This document shows, piece after piece, positions 33,987 to 42,682 of a DNA stretch of 64,000 nucleotides. A model generated the notes under the pieces. The model saw nothing but the letters and a program-made list of their open reading frames with translations. It had not been told where the DNA came from and made no database searches. The stretch spans positions 1-64,000 of the forward strand of contig CAZTGZ010000009.1 in the NCBI GenBank assembly GCA_964613385.1, given 5' to 3'. The stretch is from CAZTGZ01 sp964613385 (GTDB taxonomy: Bacteria; Bacteroidota; Bacteroidia; NS11-12g; UBA9320). The position numbers and the translations under genes are program-made. Within the stretch, counting starts at the first letter, position 1. Every line of letters begins with the position of its first letter.

Positions 33987-36932
33987 ATGAAAAATAAAGG
34001 ATTTGTTCAGGTGTTTTCCATCCTTCTGTTGGTTGTGTGCGCCTATCAGCTTTCCTTCACCCTTCGCAGCAATCAGGTTGAAAATAAAGCGAAGAGTATT
34101 GCCAAAAAAACGAACCGCTCATTGCGTGATGTTTTAGACTCTTTGGGTCCGGAGAAAGTTTATAACCTCGGAATTGTCAATTATACTTTCAATGAAATCA
34201 AAGAAAGAGAATTGAATCTGGGTCTGGATTTACAGGGAGGTATGAACGTTACGCTCGAAGTAGCTGTGCCCGATATCGTTAGAGCGCTTGCAGACAACTC
34301 TATGGATCGCAAGTTCAATGAGGCCATGAAAAAAGCAGAAGCCCGCTATACTGGTCAGGTAGATTTCGTTCAAATATTTCAGGAAGAATACGAAAAACTC
34401 TCTCCTAAAAACGGATTGGCAGCCGTATTTATGAGTAAGGAACTCAAAGATGTATTCAACTATAGCTCACCGAATTCCGATGTTTACAAATATTTAAAGG
34501 AGGAGACATCAAAATCTGTAGATCGCGCTTTCCAGATCCTGAGTACCCGTATCGATAAATTTGGGGTAACCCAACCCAATATCCAGCAAATGGATGGAGG
34601 AAAAATCATGGTTGAACTTCCCGGGGTCGACGATCCATCCAGAATTCGTAAGGTGTTACAAAGCTCTGCAAAATTGGAGTTCTGGAATACCTATCCCAAT
34701 TATGAAGGGTATAAAATCTTGGAAGAAGCCAACAAGCAGGTAGTTAAAATTTTGGGACTAACTGGTGATACTACAGAAAAAGTGGGATCATCTTCTTTGA
34801 CAGCCGCAGCTGATGAAGACACTACCGGGAATGAAATAGGCTCACTTTCAGGAAAAGACTCTACAGCGAAAAATGATACTGCACAGAAAAGTGCTGAGCA
34901 AATAGCCAAGGAAAATCCACTTCTCTCCAAAATATATCCAAACGTAACCCAGGATCAGAAGAATTGGGCCGAGGGTGCTGCAGTTGGATTTGTTCAAACA
35001 AAAGACAAATCGATTGTTGATGAATACCTTAGTTATCCCGAAGTTCTGGAGAATATTCCGGATGATATCAGATTCAGATGGAGTTTTAAGGCTTCAGATA
35101 AGGAAGGAAAATACTACATGTTGTATGCGCTGAAAGCATCTAAAGATGGTAAGCCGGCATTGGAAGGTGATGTTGTAACAGACGCGCGCCCATCCTTACA
35201 GCCAAACGGTGAAATCAAAGTGAGCATGAGCATGAATCAGGACGGTGCCCGTGAATGGAAACGCATTACTGCCAAAGCTTCACAAACGAAAGAAGCGGTG
35301 GCTATTGTTTTGGATGATCAGGTATATTCAGCACCTTCTGTACAAAATGAAATTCCCGATGGACGCTCTGAAATCGCCGGTGGATTCGATCAAAATGAAG
35401 CGAGCGATTTATCCAATATTTTGAAAGCGGGTAAATTACCTGCACCTGCCCGAATCGTGGAAGAAAGCGTTGTGGGTCCTACCTTGGGTAAAGTAGCCGT
35501 TAAGGCCGGATTGATATGGTTGGTTGTTGGATTTCTGGGTGTGATTGCCTTTATGATTCTTTATTATGGCCGACCTGGGATTTACTCTGTATTATCTCTC
35601 TTGGCCAACCTCTTCTTTATCATAGGGGTACTTTCAGGATATGGAGCTGCACTTACCCTGCCCGGAATGGCCGGTCTGGTATTAACCATAGGTATGGCAG
35701 TAGATGCGAACGTGCTGATCTTTGAGCGTATCAAAGAAGAAATGAGGGAAGGAAAAGGTGCAAAAGCTGCTGTTAAAAACGGATATATTGCTGCCTACTC
35801 TTCCATCATAGATGCTAACATTACGACGTTAATCGCGGGTTTTGTATTGATGACATTTGGACAAGGACCGGTGGCAGGTTTTGCAATTATTCTGGTAATC
35901 GGTATCCTGAGCTCTTTATTCACAGCAATTTTCCTGAGTCGCTTGTTGATTGATCGCGATTTAGCTAAAGGCAAAGAAATTGAATTTGAAACAAGCTTTT
36001 CTAAAAGACTCTTTAACAATCCGAACTACAATTTCATTGGAAATCGCAAAAAGTTCTATGTAGTTTCTTCCGTAATTATACTTGCCGGTATTGCCTCACT
36101 TTTTACGAAAGGATTGTCTTCCGGAGTTGATTTCAAAGGTGGTTGGAGCTTCATTATTCAAATGGACAAGCCGGTGAATGCCTCAGAATTGAAAAGTGCG
36201 TTGAATGCAGAAATTCAGGCAAACAACGAAGTAAAGACGTATGGTGTTGACAATCAATTTAAAATAACGACAGCCTACTTAATCGATAGCAAGGATGAAA
36301 ATGCTTCTGAACTCGTTCAGCAAGCTGTTTTAAAAGGTCTGTCAAAATATGATGTAAAGGCAGATCAGATACTCACCACACAGAAAGTTGGTCCTACAGT
36401 AGCGAATGACATTAAAAAAGGCTCAGCTTTGGCTTTGGGTATTGCAATTATTGGAATGTTCTTATACATCGTAATTCGATTTAGAAAATGGTCATATGGA
36501 TTAGGTGCGACCATTGCTTTGGCCCATGATGTATTAATGGTTTTCTCTTTGTTCTCCATTTTCTACGGTATTTTACCTTTTCCTTTAGACATTGATCAGG
36601 CATTTATCGCAGCTATCCTTACGGTTATTGGTTATTCAATTAACGATACCGTGGTGGTGTTCGACCGTATACGGGAATTTTTACACATTCACAAACACGA
36701 AAAGGATACACCTGTACTGATCAACAACGCCATCAACCAAACACTGAGCAGAACATTGGTAACATCCTTTACTACACTTCTGGTTGTGTTGGTATTGTTT
36801 TTATTCGGAGGGGAGAGTTTAAAAGGATTTACATTCGCCTTGTTGGTGGGAATTGGGGTTGGAACCTATTCTTCCATTTGCATCGCTACGCCAATCGTTT
36901 TAGATATCATCAGACCCGGTAAAAAATCATAG
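33987..36932 (+). CDS. secDF: Protein translocase subunit SecDF (fused)
   Basis: Proton-driven subunit that pulls proteins across the inner membrane through SecYEG. It fuses SecD and SecF into 981 residues. SecD has the conserved LDLQGGMNVTLEV near residue 78, a periplasmic P1 domain and six TM segments with LTIGMAVDANVLIFERIKEE. SecF repeats the pattern with GVDFKGGWSF and INDTVVVFDRIRE. The P1 region carries a low-complexity insert (~260-310, Ser/Thr/Asp-rich, GNEIGSLSGKDSTAKNDT). Fused SecDF is typical of Bacteroidota. It has its own promoter and terminator. Confidence 0.97.
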   Translation: MKNKGFVQVFSILLLVVCAYQLSFTLRSNQVENKAKSIAKKTNRSLRDVLDSLGPEKVYNLGIVNYTFNEIKERELNLGLDLQGGMNVTLEVAVPDIVRALADNSMDRKFNEAMKKAEARYTGQVDFVQIFQEEYEKLSPKNGLAAVFMSKELKDVFNYSSPNSDVYKYLKEETSKSVDRAFQILSTRIDKFGVTQPNIQQMDGGKIMVELPGVDDPSRIRKVLQSSAKLEFWNTYPNYEGYKILEEANKQVVKILGLTGDTTEKVGSSSLTAAADEDTTGNEIGSLSGKDSTAKNDTAQKSAEQIAKENPLLSKIYPNVTQDQKNWAEGAAVGFVQTKDKSIVDEYLSYPEVLENIPDDIRFRWSFKASDKEGKYYMLYALKASKDGKPALEGDVVTDARPSLQPNGEIKVSMSMNQDGAREWKRITAKASQTKEAVAIVLDDQVYSAPSVQNEIPDGRSEIAGGFDQNEASDLSNILKAGKLPAPARIVEESVVGPTLGKVAVKAGLIWLVVGFLGVIAFMILYYGRPGIYSVLSLLANLFFIIGVLSGYGAALTLPGMAGLVLTIGMAVDANVLIFERIKEEMREGKGAKAAVKNGYIAAYSSIIDANITTLIAGFVLMTFGQGPVAGFAIILVIGILSSLFTAIFLSRLLIDRDLAKGKEIEFETSFSKRLFNNPNYNFIGNRKKFYVVSSVIILAGIASLFTKGLSSGVDFKGGWSFIIQMDKPVNASELKSALNAEIQANNEVKTYGVDNQFKITTAYLIDSKDENASELVQQAVLKGLSKYDVKADQILTTQKVGPTVANDIKKGSALALGIAIIGMFLYIVIRFRKWSYGLGATIALAHDVLMVFSLFSIFYGILPFPLDIDQAFIAAILTVIGYSINDTVVVFDRIREFLHIHKHEKDTPVLINNAINQTLSRTLVTSFTTLLVVLVLFLFGGESLKGFTFALLVGIGVGTYSSICIATPIVLDIIRPGKKS

Positions 36933-36954
36933 TATCCGGAAACCAAATAAAAGG

Positions 36955-36983
36955 AAAGTCCTCCATCGGAGGACTTTTTTTTT
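36955..36983 (+). terminator. Rho-independent terminator of secDF
   Basis: AAAGTCCTCC and GGAGGACTTT form a perfect ten-base stem with a three-base loop, followed by a T tract. It lies 22 nt after the secDF stop. Confidence 0.93.
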
Positions 36984-36984
36984 G

Positions 36985-37291
36985 AACCTTAACGTCATTC
37001 TTTTGTTGATAGAGAATGATATTACTAGGTCAGCTGAGAAGTACAACTTCAGGAAAGTTCTATATTTCTATCTCAAGCAGAAATGTGTCTCTGGATAATC
37101 ATTGGAGTTTTTGTGTCATAGGAATAGGGCGATGGATAAAAGCGGCCTTTCACAGTAAAGGAGAATGGCGGCTATATCTCAGCTTGAAAGAAGCCAGGCA
37201 AGTAAAGAGTATGGGAAATGAACAGTTAAATATCATTGCCACTTCTCAGTCCATCAGGCAATTGTCTACTTGCCGTTGGGTTTGGGCCTGA
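36985..37291. other. Unassigned 307-bp stretch between secDF and dnaA
   Basis: I see no gene I can support. A 91-codon frame (37016-37291, plus) is open but has no family resemblance, no signal and unusual composition (many Trp, Ser, Arg). The frame one base over shows short protein-like runs (SAEKYNFRKVLYFYLKQK) cut by stops, which could be a decayed gene. No tRNA, RNase P or tmRNA signature was seen. Both neighbouring genes end here, with the secDF terminator on one side and the dnaA stop at 37292 on the other. Confidence 0.4.
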
Positions 37292-38728
37292 TTAATACGT
37301 ATTGATTTTTATACGTTTTGTGAGTTCTTCTACGTCAGCTTTGAATTTTTTGTCCGTATCCATCAGATCATTCACAGTTTGACAAACATGAATAACTGTA
37401 CTGTGGTCACGACCACCGAAGTGCATACCAATATTCTTTAAGGACGATTTGGTCAATTGCTTCGCGAAGAACATCGAAATTTGTCTGGCTTGAACAATTT
37501 CCCTTTTCCGGGTTTTGCTTTTTAGGGTATCTACCGGAATTTGGAAATAATCACTCACCAATTTCTGGATATAATCGATAGAAATCTCCCTGGAAGCGTT
37601 TTTCACAAAGTTCTTCATCATCTTTTTCGCCAGTTCAAGATCTATCTCTTTTCTGTTTAAAGATGATTGAGCAAGTAGTGAAATCAGTGCCCCTTCGAGT
37701 TCACGAATATTTGAATCAATGTTATGTGCAACATATTCAACCACATCGCCAGGTAAACGAATGCCATCCTGATACATTTTATGTTCCAGAATAGCCACCC
37801 TTGTCTCAAAATCAGGAGTTTGCAAATCCGCAGAAAGACCCCATTTAAAACGAGACAATAAGCGCTCATCCACATCTTTTAAGTCACGAGGAGCTCGGTC
37901 GCAGGTCAAAATCAATTGCTTCCCGGCCTGGTGAAGATGATTAAAGATTTGAAAGAATATTTCCTGTGTTTTTTCCTTTTTCGAAAAGAATTGCACATCA
38001 TCTACAATCAATACATCTACCAACTGATAGAAATTCACGAAATCATTGTTGTTTCCGTTTTTACAAGAGTCGATATATTGATTAATGAATTTTTCTGAAG
38101 AAACATACAGAACAGCTTTGGTAGGGGAGATCTCCTTAATTCGATTCCCGATAGCATGGGCCAAATGTGTCTTACCTAAACCAACCCCGCCGAATAACAT
38201 CAAAGGATTAAAGGCTGTACCTCCCGGTTTGTTCGCAACTGCAAATCCGGCCGAACGAGCCAAACGGTTGCAATCACCTTCAATAAAACTATCAAAAGTA
38301 TATCCGGGATTTAGCTGACTATCGATGTTTATTTTCTTTAAACCCGGAATAATGAATGGATTTCGTATCCCGGTGCTCAGGTTTAACGGCATACCCACTT
38401 CATTTTGACGTGTGGCTGCGCTGTTTCGGGTCGGAACGTTAATGGTATATGGATGTGGAGATCTGCTACCACTGTTTTCAACAATGATGCTGTATTCCAA
38501 TTTTGATCCGGGTCCCAATTCTTTTTCCAAAGACTTTTTCAACAGTCCTACATAGTGCTCCTCCAACCATTCATAAAAAAACTGACTGGGTACTTGTATG
38601 GTCAATACCTTGTCTTCGACCTTCAATGGAATTATTGGCTCGAACCACGTTTTATAGCTCTGAGCATTGATATTGTCCTTGATGATTTGAAGAATATTGG
38701 TCCATACGAGGTTACAGTCTTTTTGCAT
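37292..38728 (-). CDS. dnaA: Chromosomal replication initiator DnaA
   Basis: AAA+ protein that opens the origin. I chose the ATG at 38728 (MQKDCNLVWTNILQIIKDN, 478 residues). A longer in-frame reading to 38851 only adds a Gln/Asn-rich stretch unlike the family. Domain I is residues 1-80. A linker follows. Walker A is GGVGLGKT (180-187) and Walker B LIVDDVQ (240-246). The C-terminal DNA-binding domain has the signature GGRDHSTVIHVCQTV. dnaN is not next to it, and I see no DnaA-box cluster nearby, so this need not mark the origin. Confidence 0.97.
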   Translation of the reverse strand: MQKDCNLVWTNILQIIKDNINAQSYKTWFEPIIPLKVEDKVLTIQVPSQFFYEWLEEHYVGLLKKSLEKELGPGSKLEYSIIVENSGSRSPHPYTINVPTRNSAATRQNEVGMPLNLSTGIRNPFIIPGLKKINIDSQLNPGYTFDSFIEGDCNRLARSAGFAVANKPGGTAFNPLMLFGGVGLGKTHLAHAIGNRIKEISPTKAVLYVSSEKFINQYIDSCKNGNNNDFVNFYQLVDVLIVDDVQFFSKKEKTQEIFFQIFNHLHQAGKQLILTCDRAPRDLKDVDERLLSRFKWGLSADLQTPDFETRVAILEHKMYQDGIRLPGDVVEYVAHNIDSNIRELEGALISLLAQSSLNRKEIDLELAKKMMKNFVKNASREISIDYIQKLVSDYFQIPVDTLKSKTRKREIVQARQISMFFAKQLTKSSLKNIGMHFGGRDHSTVIHVCQTVNDLMDTDKKFKADVEELTKRIKINTY

Positions 38729-38740
38729 AGAGTTACGAGC

Positions 38741-38842
38741 TTGTTTTTGGTTTTGGTTTTGAAAAATGAAATCAACTGCTTTCCGTTGGCCGTTGAATTC
38801 GTTGGTAAATTTGTTCAAAAAAAAAGGGAAAAAAAAATTGAC
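38741..38842 (-). other. Low-complexity region upstream of dnaA
   Basis: On the dnaA strand three CAAAAC/CAAAAAC repeats lie just before the start codon, and two T tracts separated by CCC lie about 100 bp upstream (plus 38816-38842). The first group, read in frame, yields the QNQNQKQ stretch that argues against the longer dnaA start. It may be dnaA leader or promoter DNA. Confidence 0.4.
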
Positions 38843-38844
38843 TT

Positions 38845-39756
38845 TTAACAAATTTCTAACATAGAAAAACGGGCGTTTTCAGCGCTATTTTTCCTATCTG
38901 ATTTAAAATCAATTCGTCCCAAATTTATTCCACCCCATCCGGTTTGACATACCCACGTTGTTTGACCCGAAATGTTGATAATTTTATCAGGCTGACGCAA
39001 AAAAGTATGTGTATGACCACCCAGTATTATGTCTATATTATCAGACTGTTTAGCCAATTTAACATCTGATATCTTTTCGCTCTTGTATTGATAACCCAAA
39101 TGCGAAAGACAAATGACCATATCACAGCGTTTTTCCTTCTTTAAAAATGCGGCCATTTCATTCGCTTTTGAAACAGGATCCTGATATTTCACTTTTCCAT
39201 ATAATGCCTCAGGAACCAATCCTTGTAACTCGATGCCCAGGCCTATAACCCCAATCTTCCAAATACCCTTTTTTAAAATAAGATATTTACGGATATCGTT
39301 TTTTAAATTGGTGTCGGAAACATCATAATTCGACACAACAAATGGAAAATTCGCATGAGGTAGCTGCCTTTTAAATCCCTCAAGTCCGGCATCAAAATCG
39401 TGGTTTCCCATGGTGGCTGCATCATAACCCATAGAACTCATCAATTTGAATTCTATTTCGCCTTTATACATATTAAAATATGGAGTTCCTTGAAAAATAT
39501 CTCCGGCATCGAGTAAAACAACTTGGTTTCCTTCCTGTCTGATACTGCGAATGAGTGCTGCCCGTTTTGATGCACCACCTAAACCTTGATTTCGCCCCCC
39601 GTCCATCGGAAATGGCTCAATCCGACTGTGCCAATCATTGGTAAATAAAATGGTTAATTGCTCCTGACGCCCTGCCTGTACCCATTCCGGCATGAGCATG
39701 GTGCCGGCAGCAGCCAATCCCAGTTGTTTCAGAAATTGTCGGCGTTTCATGGACAT
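38845..39756 (-). CDS. Metallophosphatase, N-terminal half of a split UshA-type nucleotidase
   Basis: Calcineurin-like metallophosphoesterase exported to the periplasm. The N-terminus MKRRQFLKQLGLAAAG is a Tat-type signal. The metal ligands are visible in LFTNDWHSRIEPF, LLDAGDIFQGTPYF, MGNHDFDAG, CLSHLGY and GGHTHTF, in order over residues 36-250. The 303 residues cover only the catalytic domain. The 5'-nucleotidase C-terminal domain is encoded just upstream (39747-40472), with a 10-nt overlap. The likely role is hydrolysis of 5'-nucleotides or related phosphoesters for scavenging. Confidence 0.93.
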   Translation of the reverse strand: MSMKRRQFLKQLGLAAAGTMLMPEWVQAGRQEQLTILFTNDWHSRIEPFPMDGGRNQGLGGASKRAALIRSIRQEGNQVVLLDAGDIFQGTPYFNMYKGEIEFKLMSSMGYDAATMGNHDFDAGLEGFKRQLPHANFPFVVSNYDVSDTNLKNDIRKYLILKKGIWKIGVIGLGIELQGLVPEALYGKVKYQDPVSKANEMAAFLKKEKRCDMVICLSHLGYQYKSEKISDVKLAKQSDNIDIILGGHTHTFLRQPDKIINISGQTTWVCQTGWGGINLGRIDFKSDRKNSAENARFSMLEIC

Positions 39757-40472
39757 ATTTTAATTCTTTCTGTAAGCTGCGTTTCAATTACAGGCTTTGC
39801 CAATATATAATTAACCAAAGCATCTCGTATCAGTATTCCGGTTTTTATCTGACGAATTCCCTTTGACAAAATACGAAAATCATCTCCGCCATTGGCAAGA
39901 TAATCACTGGTGGCAACCCAATAATAATCCGACGCATTCGAATCAATGGTAAATTGAACCTGACCTTTACACGCGTTGATTCGGATACCGGAAACAGGTT
40001 CTCCTCCATTTTCTGCAATACTACGAACCAAAGAATCTACATCTGTCGATGACATCAAGATTAAAACCAACTCGTTGTCAAACGGCATAACTTCATAGAT
40101 CTTACCAAGTGTTACAGTGCCTTTGGGGATATCAGTTCTTAATCCTCCGTGATTAAGAAGTGTAAAAACCGGCGTGTCATTTACGAATTTTAAAGCCTCG
40201 TATTGCACGGCATCAGCACACCAATTACCCAATAATCCCTCCGGTCTGTTTTTTCCCATCGACTGTTTTGAGAGCCCCAAGGGTTTGTTCATCTGGGAAT
40301 CTAAGTTGGATTTATAGTATTGGATAATATCATTGGCCTGCGGGTCGCTTGCCTTGAACGTGGTATCTAAAGTTAAAAGTTGGGTTGAAATATCAGAAAC
40401 GGTAAACTCAGGACTTTTGCACGAAGCAAGAGCCAATAGCGCACCGATCAGGTATTTAGAAAACGAGCTCAA
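39747..40472 (-). CDS. 5'-nucleotidase C-terminal domain lipoprotein (partner half)
   Basis: The 241 residues begin with a lipoprotein signal (LLALASCKS, Cys18). The rest is the UshA substrate-binding C-terminal domain: GNWCADAVQYEA, FTLLNHGGLRTDIPKGTVT, MPFDNELVLI and YWVATSDYLANGGDDF. These residues form the nucleotide-binding side of the active site in UshA, so it should work with the phosphatase encoded immediately downstream. It overlaps the downstream gene by 10 nt and the upstream DUF7935 gene by 17 nt. Confidence 0.92.
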   Translation of the reverse strand: MSSFSKYLIGALLALASCKSPEFTVSDISTQLLTLDTTFKASDPQANDIIQYYKSNLDSQMNKPLGLSKQSMGKNRPEGLLGNWCADAVQYEALKFVNDTPVFTLLNHGGLRTDIPKGTVTLGKIYEVMPFDNELVLILMSSTDVDSLVRSIAENGGEPVSGIRINACKGQVQFTIDSNASDYYWVATSDYLANGGDDFRILSKGIRQIKTGILIRDALVNYILAKPVIETQLTERIKICP

Positions 40473-41013
40473 TTTCTTTTCTCAGAAACTCTATGGCCAC
40501 ATAGCATGGATTTTCATTTTTTGCCATCATGTCCTGTAATATTGACTTGCCAAGATCCGTGCTCTTCGAATCTTCTTTCATGTCTTTATAACTATTTTCT
40601 ATGGTCATGATCACCTGTTCCTTTACCGCTTTAACTACCTTCCACGCTTGGGTACTTACATAAATCTGTTGCGATACATTGTGCGTGTACTCATCATTAA
40701 TGGTACGAATCAAAAGATGCTTAAACTGTGTAGCATTCATTTGTGGATCCGCCATGCGCAAGACAAGGGTATCAGGGCTAATTCGGTCCAAATAAATGGT
40801 AAGTCTTTCATATGCCTGCAGTTTCAATGGAATCATGGAATTAGAATTCTCCTTCTTTAATTCCAACAGTTTGGTGCGATAATCGTCATCCATGAATTTG
40901 CTCAACATGGCATAGGTTGTCAGAAATACGACCAGGGAAGGAACGATGAATTTAACGGTTTCGATAAATATTTCGAAAGAGTCAATCGCCAGAAGATGTA
41001 AAGAAAAGTTCAC
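40456..41013 (-). CDS. DUF7935-like membrane protein
   Basis: The 185 residues have one strong TM segment (~18-37, IVPSLVVFLTTYAML), followed by a charged cytosolic region: DDDYRTKLLELKKEN, LKLQAYERLTIYLDRISP and TQFKHLLIRTINDEYTHNVSQQIYVS. This pattern is a conserved Bacteroidota family without known function, which I recall as DUF7935. The end EFLRKEIELVF overlaps the next gene by 17 nt. It is probably the first gene of the operon with the two nucleotidase halves. Confidence 0.75.
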   Translation of the reverse strand: MNFSLHLLAIDSFEIFIETVKFIVPSLVVFLTTYAMLSKFMDDDYRTKLLELKKENSNSMIPLKLQAYERLTIYLDRISPDTLVLRMADPQMNATQFKHLLIRTINDEYTHNVSQQIYVSTQAWKVVKAVKEQVIMTIENSYKDMKEDSKSTDLGKSILQDMMAKNENPCYVAIEFLRKEIELVF

Positions 41014-41084
41014 GAGGTAAAATTACATTTCAGAGTTCAAATAAGCCAAACTAAATGATGATTGTGAGATGATATTTTTGTAAA

Positions 41085-41387
41085 ATGAAAGAGCCCATGA
41101 AAATTCCGGTTCATATTCTGCATTCCGCCTACCAAAATTTAATCAGATTGGCATCTGACCATAACTTAAAGGTAGTAGTTGTGCGGCTCAGTATGGAAAA
41201 TGCAGGTATGTTGGGAGTGGATTATAAAGTTTCATTTGATCGCGAAAGAGCGAATGACTCTATTTTTGAATTACCGGATTTTAAGGTGGTCATTCAAAAT
41301 GATGAGGTGCTCTATATGGCAGGATTAGAGTTGGATTATACAGACCTGGCCGGAAAAAAAGCTTTTGTATTTCGGAAAAGGGCATAA
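41085..41387 (+). CDS. Cysteine-free A-type Fe-S carrier-like (HesB/IscA fold) protein
   Basis: The 100 residues follow the A-type carrier pattern from end to end: an initial ILHSAYQNLIRLASD helix, VVVVRLSMEN, VDYKVSFDRERANDSIFEL, VVIQNDEVLYMAGLELDY and a final KKAFVFRK strand. The three cysteines that bind the cluster are gone: the first is in an ENAGMLG segment, and the C-terminal CGCG tail is missing. No cysteine occurs at all, so it cannot carry an Fe-S cluster in the usual way. It stands alone, 71 bp from a divergent gene, and ends at a two-way terminator. Confidence 0.7.
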   Translation: MKEPMKIPVHILHSAYQNLIRLASDHNLKVVVVRLSMENAGMLGVDYKVSFDRERANDSIFELPDFKVVIQNDEVLYMAGLELDYTDLAGKKAFVFRKRA

Positions 41388-41416
41388 AAAAACCGCTCTT
41401 TCAAGCGGTTCTTTTT
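41388..41416. terminator. Bidirectional terminator between the IscA-like gene and rplI
   Basis: AACCGCT and AGCGGTT pair around CTTTCA, with an A run on one side and a T run on the other, so it can stop transcription from both convergent genes. Confidence 0.88.
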
Positions 41417-41434
41417 ATTTTATGGTCGATTCAG

Positions 41435-41875
41435 TTATTCCTGAACCACATCCAGTGTAATTTCAACAGAAACCTCACGATGAATGTTTACGGTTGCTTT
41501 GTATTCACCCAACATTTTGATGTCGTCCACCAAAATCTTGCGACGATCAATGTCGAAACCTCTGTCTTTCAGCGCTTGCGCAACCTGAATAGAAGTTACT
41601 GATCCGAAAATCTTACCATTGGATCCGGCTTTGGTTCCGATGGTTAAGGTAATGCTCTCCATTCTCTCTTTTAAAGAATCTGCTTCTTGGCGCACTCTTT
41701 CTTGCTTGAATTTAGCCTGACGCACATTTTCTGCCTGCACTTTCAATGCACTTGGCGTAGCCAATACAGCTTTTCCTCTTGGAATCAAGAAATTTCTTCC
41801 GTATCCATCTCTCACTTCACAGATATCGTCTTTGAAACCCAGTTTCTTAACGTCTTCCTTTAGAATTACTTTCAT
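41435..41875 (-). CDS. rplI: 50S ribosomal protein L9 (bL9)
   Basis: L9 reaches across the ribosome surface and limits frameshifting. The 146 residues have the N-domain MKVILKEDVKKLGFKDDI with VRDGYGRNFLIPRGKA, a long connecting helix (~40-75) and the C-domain GSNGKIFGSVTSIQVAQAL. It is the last gene of rpsF-rpsR-rplI, 10 nt after rpsR. Confidence 0.97.
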   Translation of the reverse strand: MKVILKEDVKKLGFKDDICEVRDGYGRNFLIPRGKAVLATPSALKVQAENVRQAKFKQERVRQEADSLKERMESITLTIGTKAGSNGKIFGSVTSIQVAQALKDRGFDIDRRKILVDDIKMLGEYKATVNIHREVSVEITLDVVQE

Positions 41876-41885
41876 GATCTTTTCC

Positions 41886-42158
41886 TTATTTTAGTAAGTC
41901 AGCAACATATGGAAGAATGGCCAAATGACGAGCGCGTTTCACCGCTTCAGACACTTTGCGCTGATATTTCAATGAAGTACCGGTGATACGACGCGGGAGA
42001 ATTTTTCCCTGCTCGTTAATGAACTTCATCAGGAAATCTGCATTCTTATAATCAATATACTTGATACCACTTTTCTTGAATCTGCAGTATTTCTTTCTAA
42101 CCGGACCTACTGGCTGGTTATTAAACATGAAAGTGGATTTGTCGTTTCTCTTGCTCAT
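41886..42158 (-). CDS. rpsR: 30S ribosomal protein S18 (bS18), zinc-free form
   Basis: S18 pairs with S6 on the 30S platform. The 90 residues contain KKYCRFKKSGIKYIDYKNADFL, then KILPRRITGTSLKYQRKV and ARHLAILPY. Only one cysteine is present, so the zinc-binding version is excluded. It overlaps rpsF by 4 nt (ATGA). Confidence 0.97.
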   Translation of the reverse strand: MSKRNDKSTFMFNNQPVGPVRKKYCRFKKSGIKYIDYKNADFLMKFINEQGKILPRRITGTSLKYQRKVSEAVKRARHLAILPYVADLLK

Positions 42159-42523
42159 ACCGTTGCCTCCTTCTCTGCTTTAGGTTTGTTGAATTCTCCT
42201 TTTCTCTTCTTTTCATTGTAAGCTGCAGCATGCTTATCTAAACGAATGGTCAGATATCTCATAACCTGCTCATCCCTGCGATAAGTCAACTCAAGCTTCC
42301 CAATTAAATCTCCGGGTGCATTGAATTCAAAAATGTGATAGAAACCGGTCGTCTTCTTTTCAATCGGATACGCCAGTTTGGTTAACCCCCAATTTTCTTC
42401 GTGGATCACTTCTCCACCATTTTCTGTAATCAACTGTCTGTAGTTGGTGATAGCATCTTGCATTTGCTTCTCAGACAGCACGGGTGTAAGTATGATTACA
42501 GATTCGTACTGATTTTTTGTCAT
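42155..42523 (-). CDS. rpsF: 30S ribosomal protein S6 (bS6)
   Basis: S6 binds S18 on the platform. The 122 residues start YESVIILTPVLSEKQMQDAI, contain WGLTKLAYPIEKKTTGFYHIFEF, and end with a Lys/Glu-rich tail (GEFNKPKAEKEATV). It is the first gene of the operon, with a perfect promoter 30 nt upstream. The leader is only about 25 nt, too short for the S6:S18 leader element known from other phyla. Confidence 0.97.
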   Translation of the reverse strand: MTKNQYESVIILTPVLSEKQMQDAITNYRQLITENGGEVIHEENWGLTKLAYPIEKKTTGFYHIFEFNAPGDLIGKLELTYRRDEQVMRYLTIRLDKHAAAYNEKKRKGEFNKPKAEKEATV

Positions 42524-42552
42524 TTTCTTGAAGTGTTTTTATAAAAGGACTG

Positions 42553-42582
42553 CAAAAGTAGATAAACGCTGCCAATTAACAA
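42553..42582 (-). promoter_or_regulatory. Promoter of rpsF-rpsR-rplI
   Basis: On the minus strand TTG (plus 42580-42582), 19 bases, then TACTTTTG (plus 42553-42560). This is a full consensus match, 30 nt before the rpsF ATG. It lies in the 159-bp divergent region with dnaX. Confidence 0.82.
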
Positions 42583-42682
42583 AGTGGAATAGGATTTTTA
42601 TTCATCGTTTTCAGTATCCCGAAAATCCAAAATTTTTCCACGCTATGTGGTTTTTAGCCTTGATTCCTATTCTTTTGCACCT

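Noticed and set aside
36985..37291. RNase P RNA or tmRNA in the secDF-dnaA gap
   Set aside because: The conserved core blocks of these RNAs are not present.
38729..38851. Longer dnaA N-terminus
   Set aside because: Added residues are Gln/Asn/Phe-rich and unlike DnaA; the family start matches the ATG at 38728.
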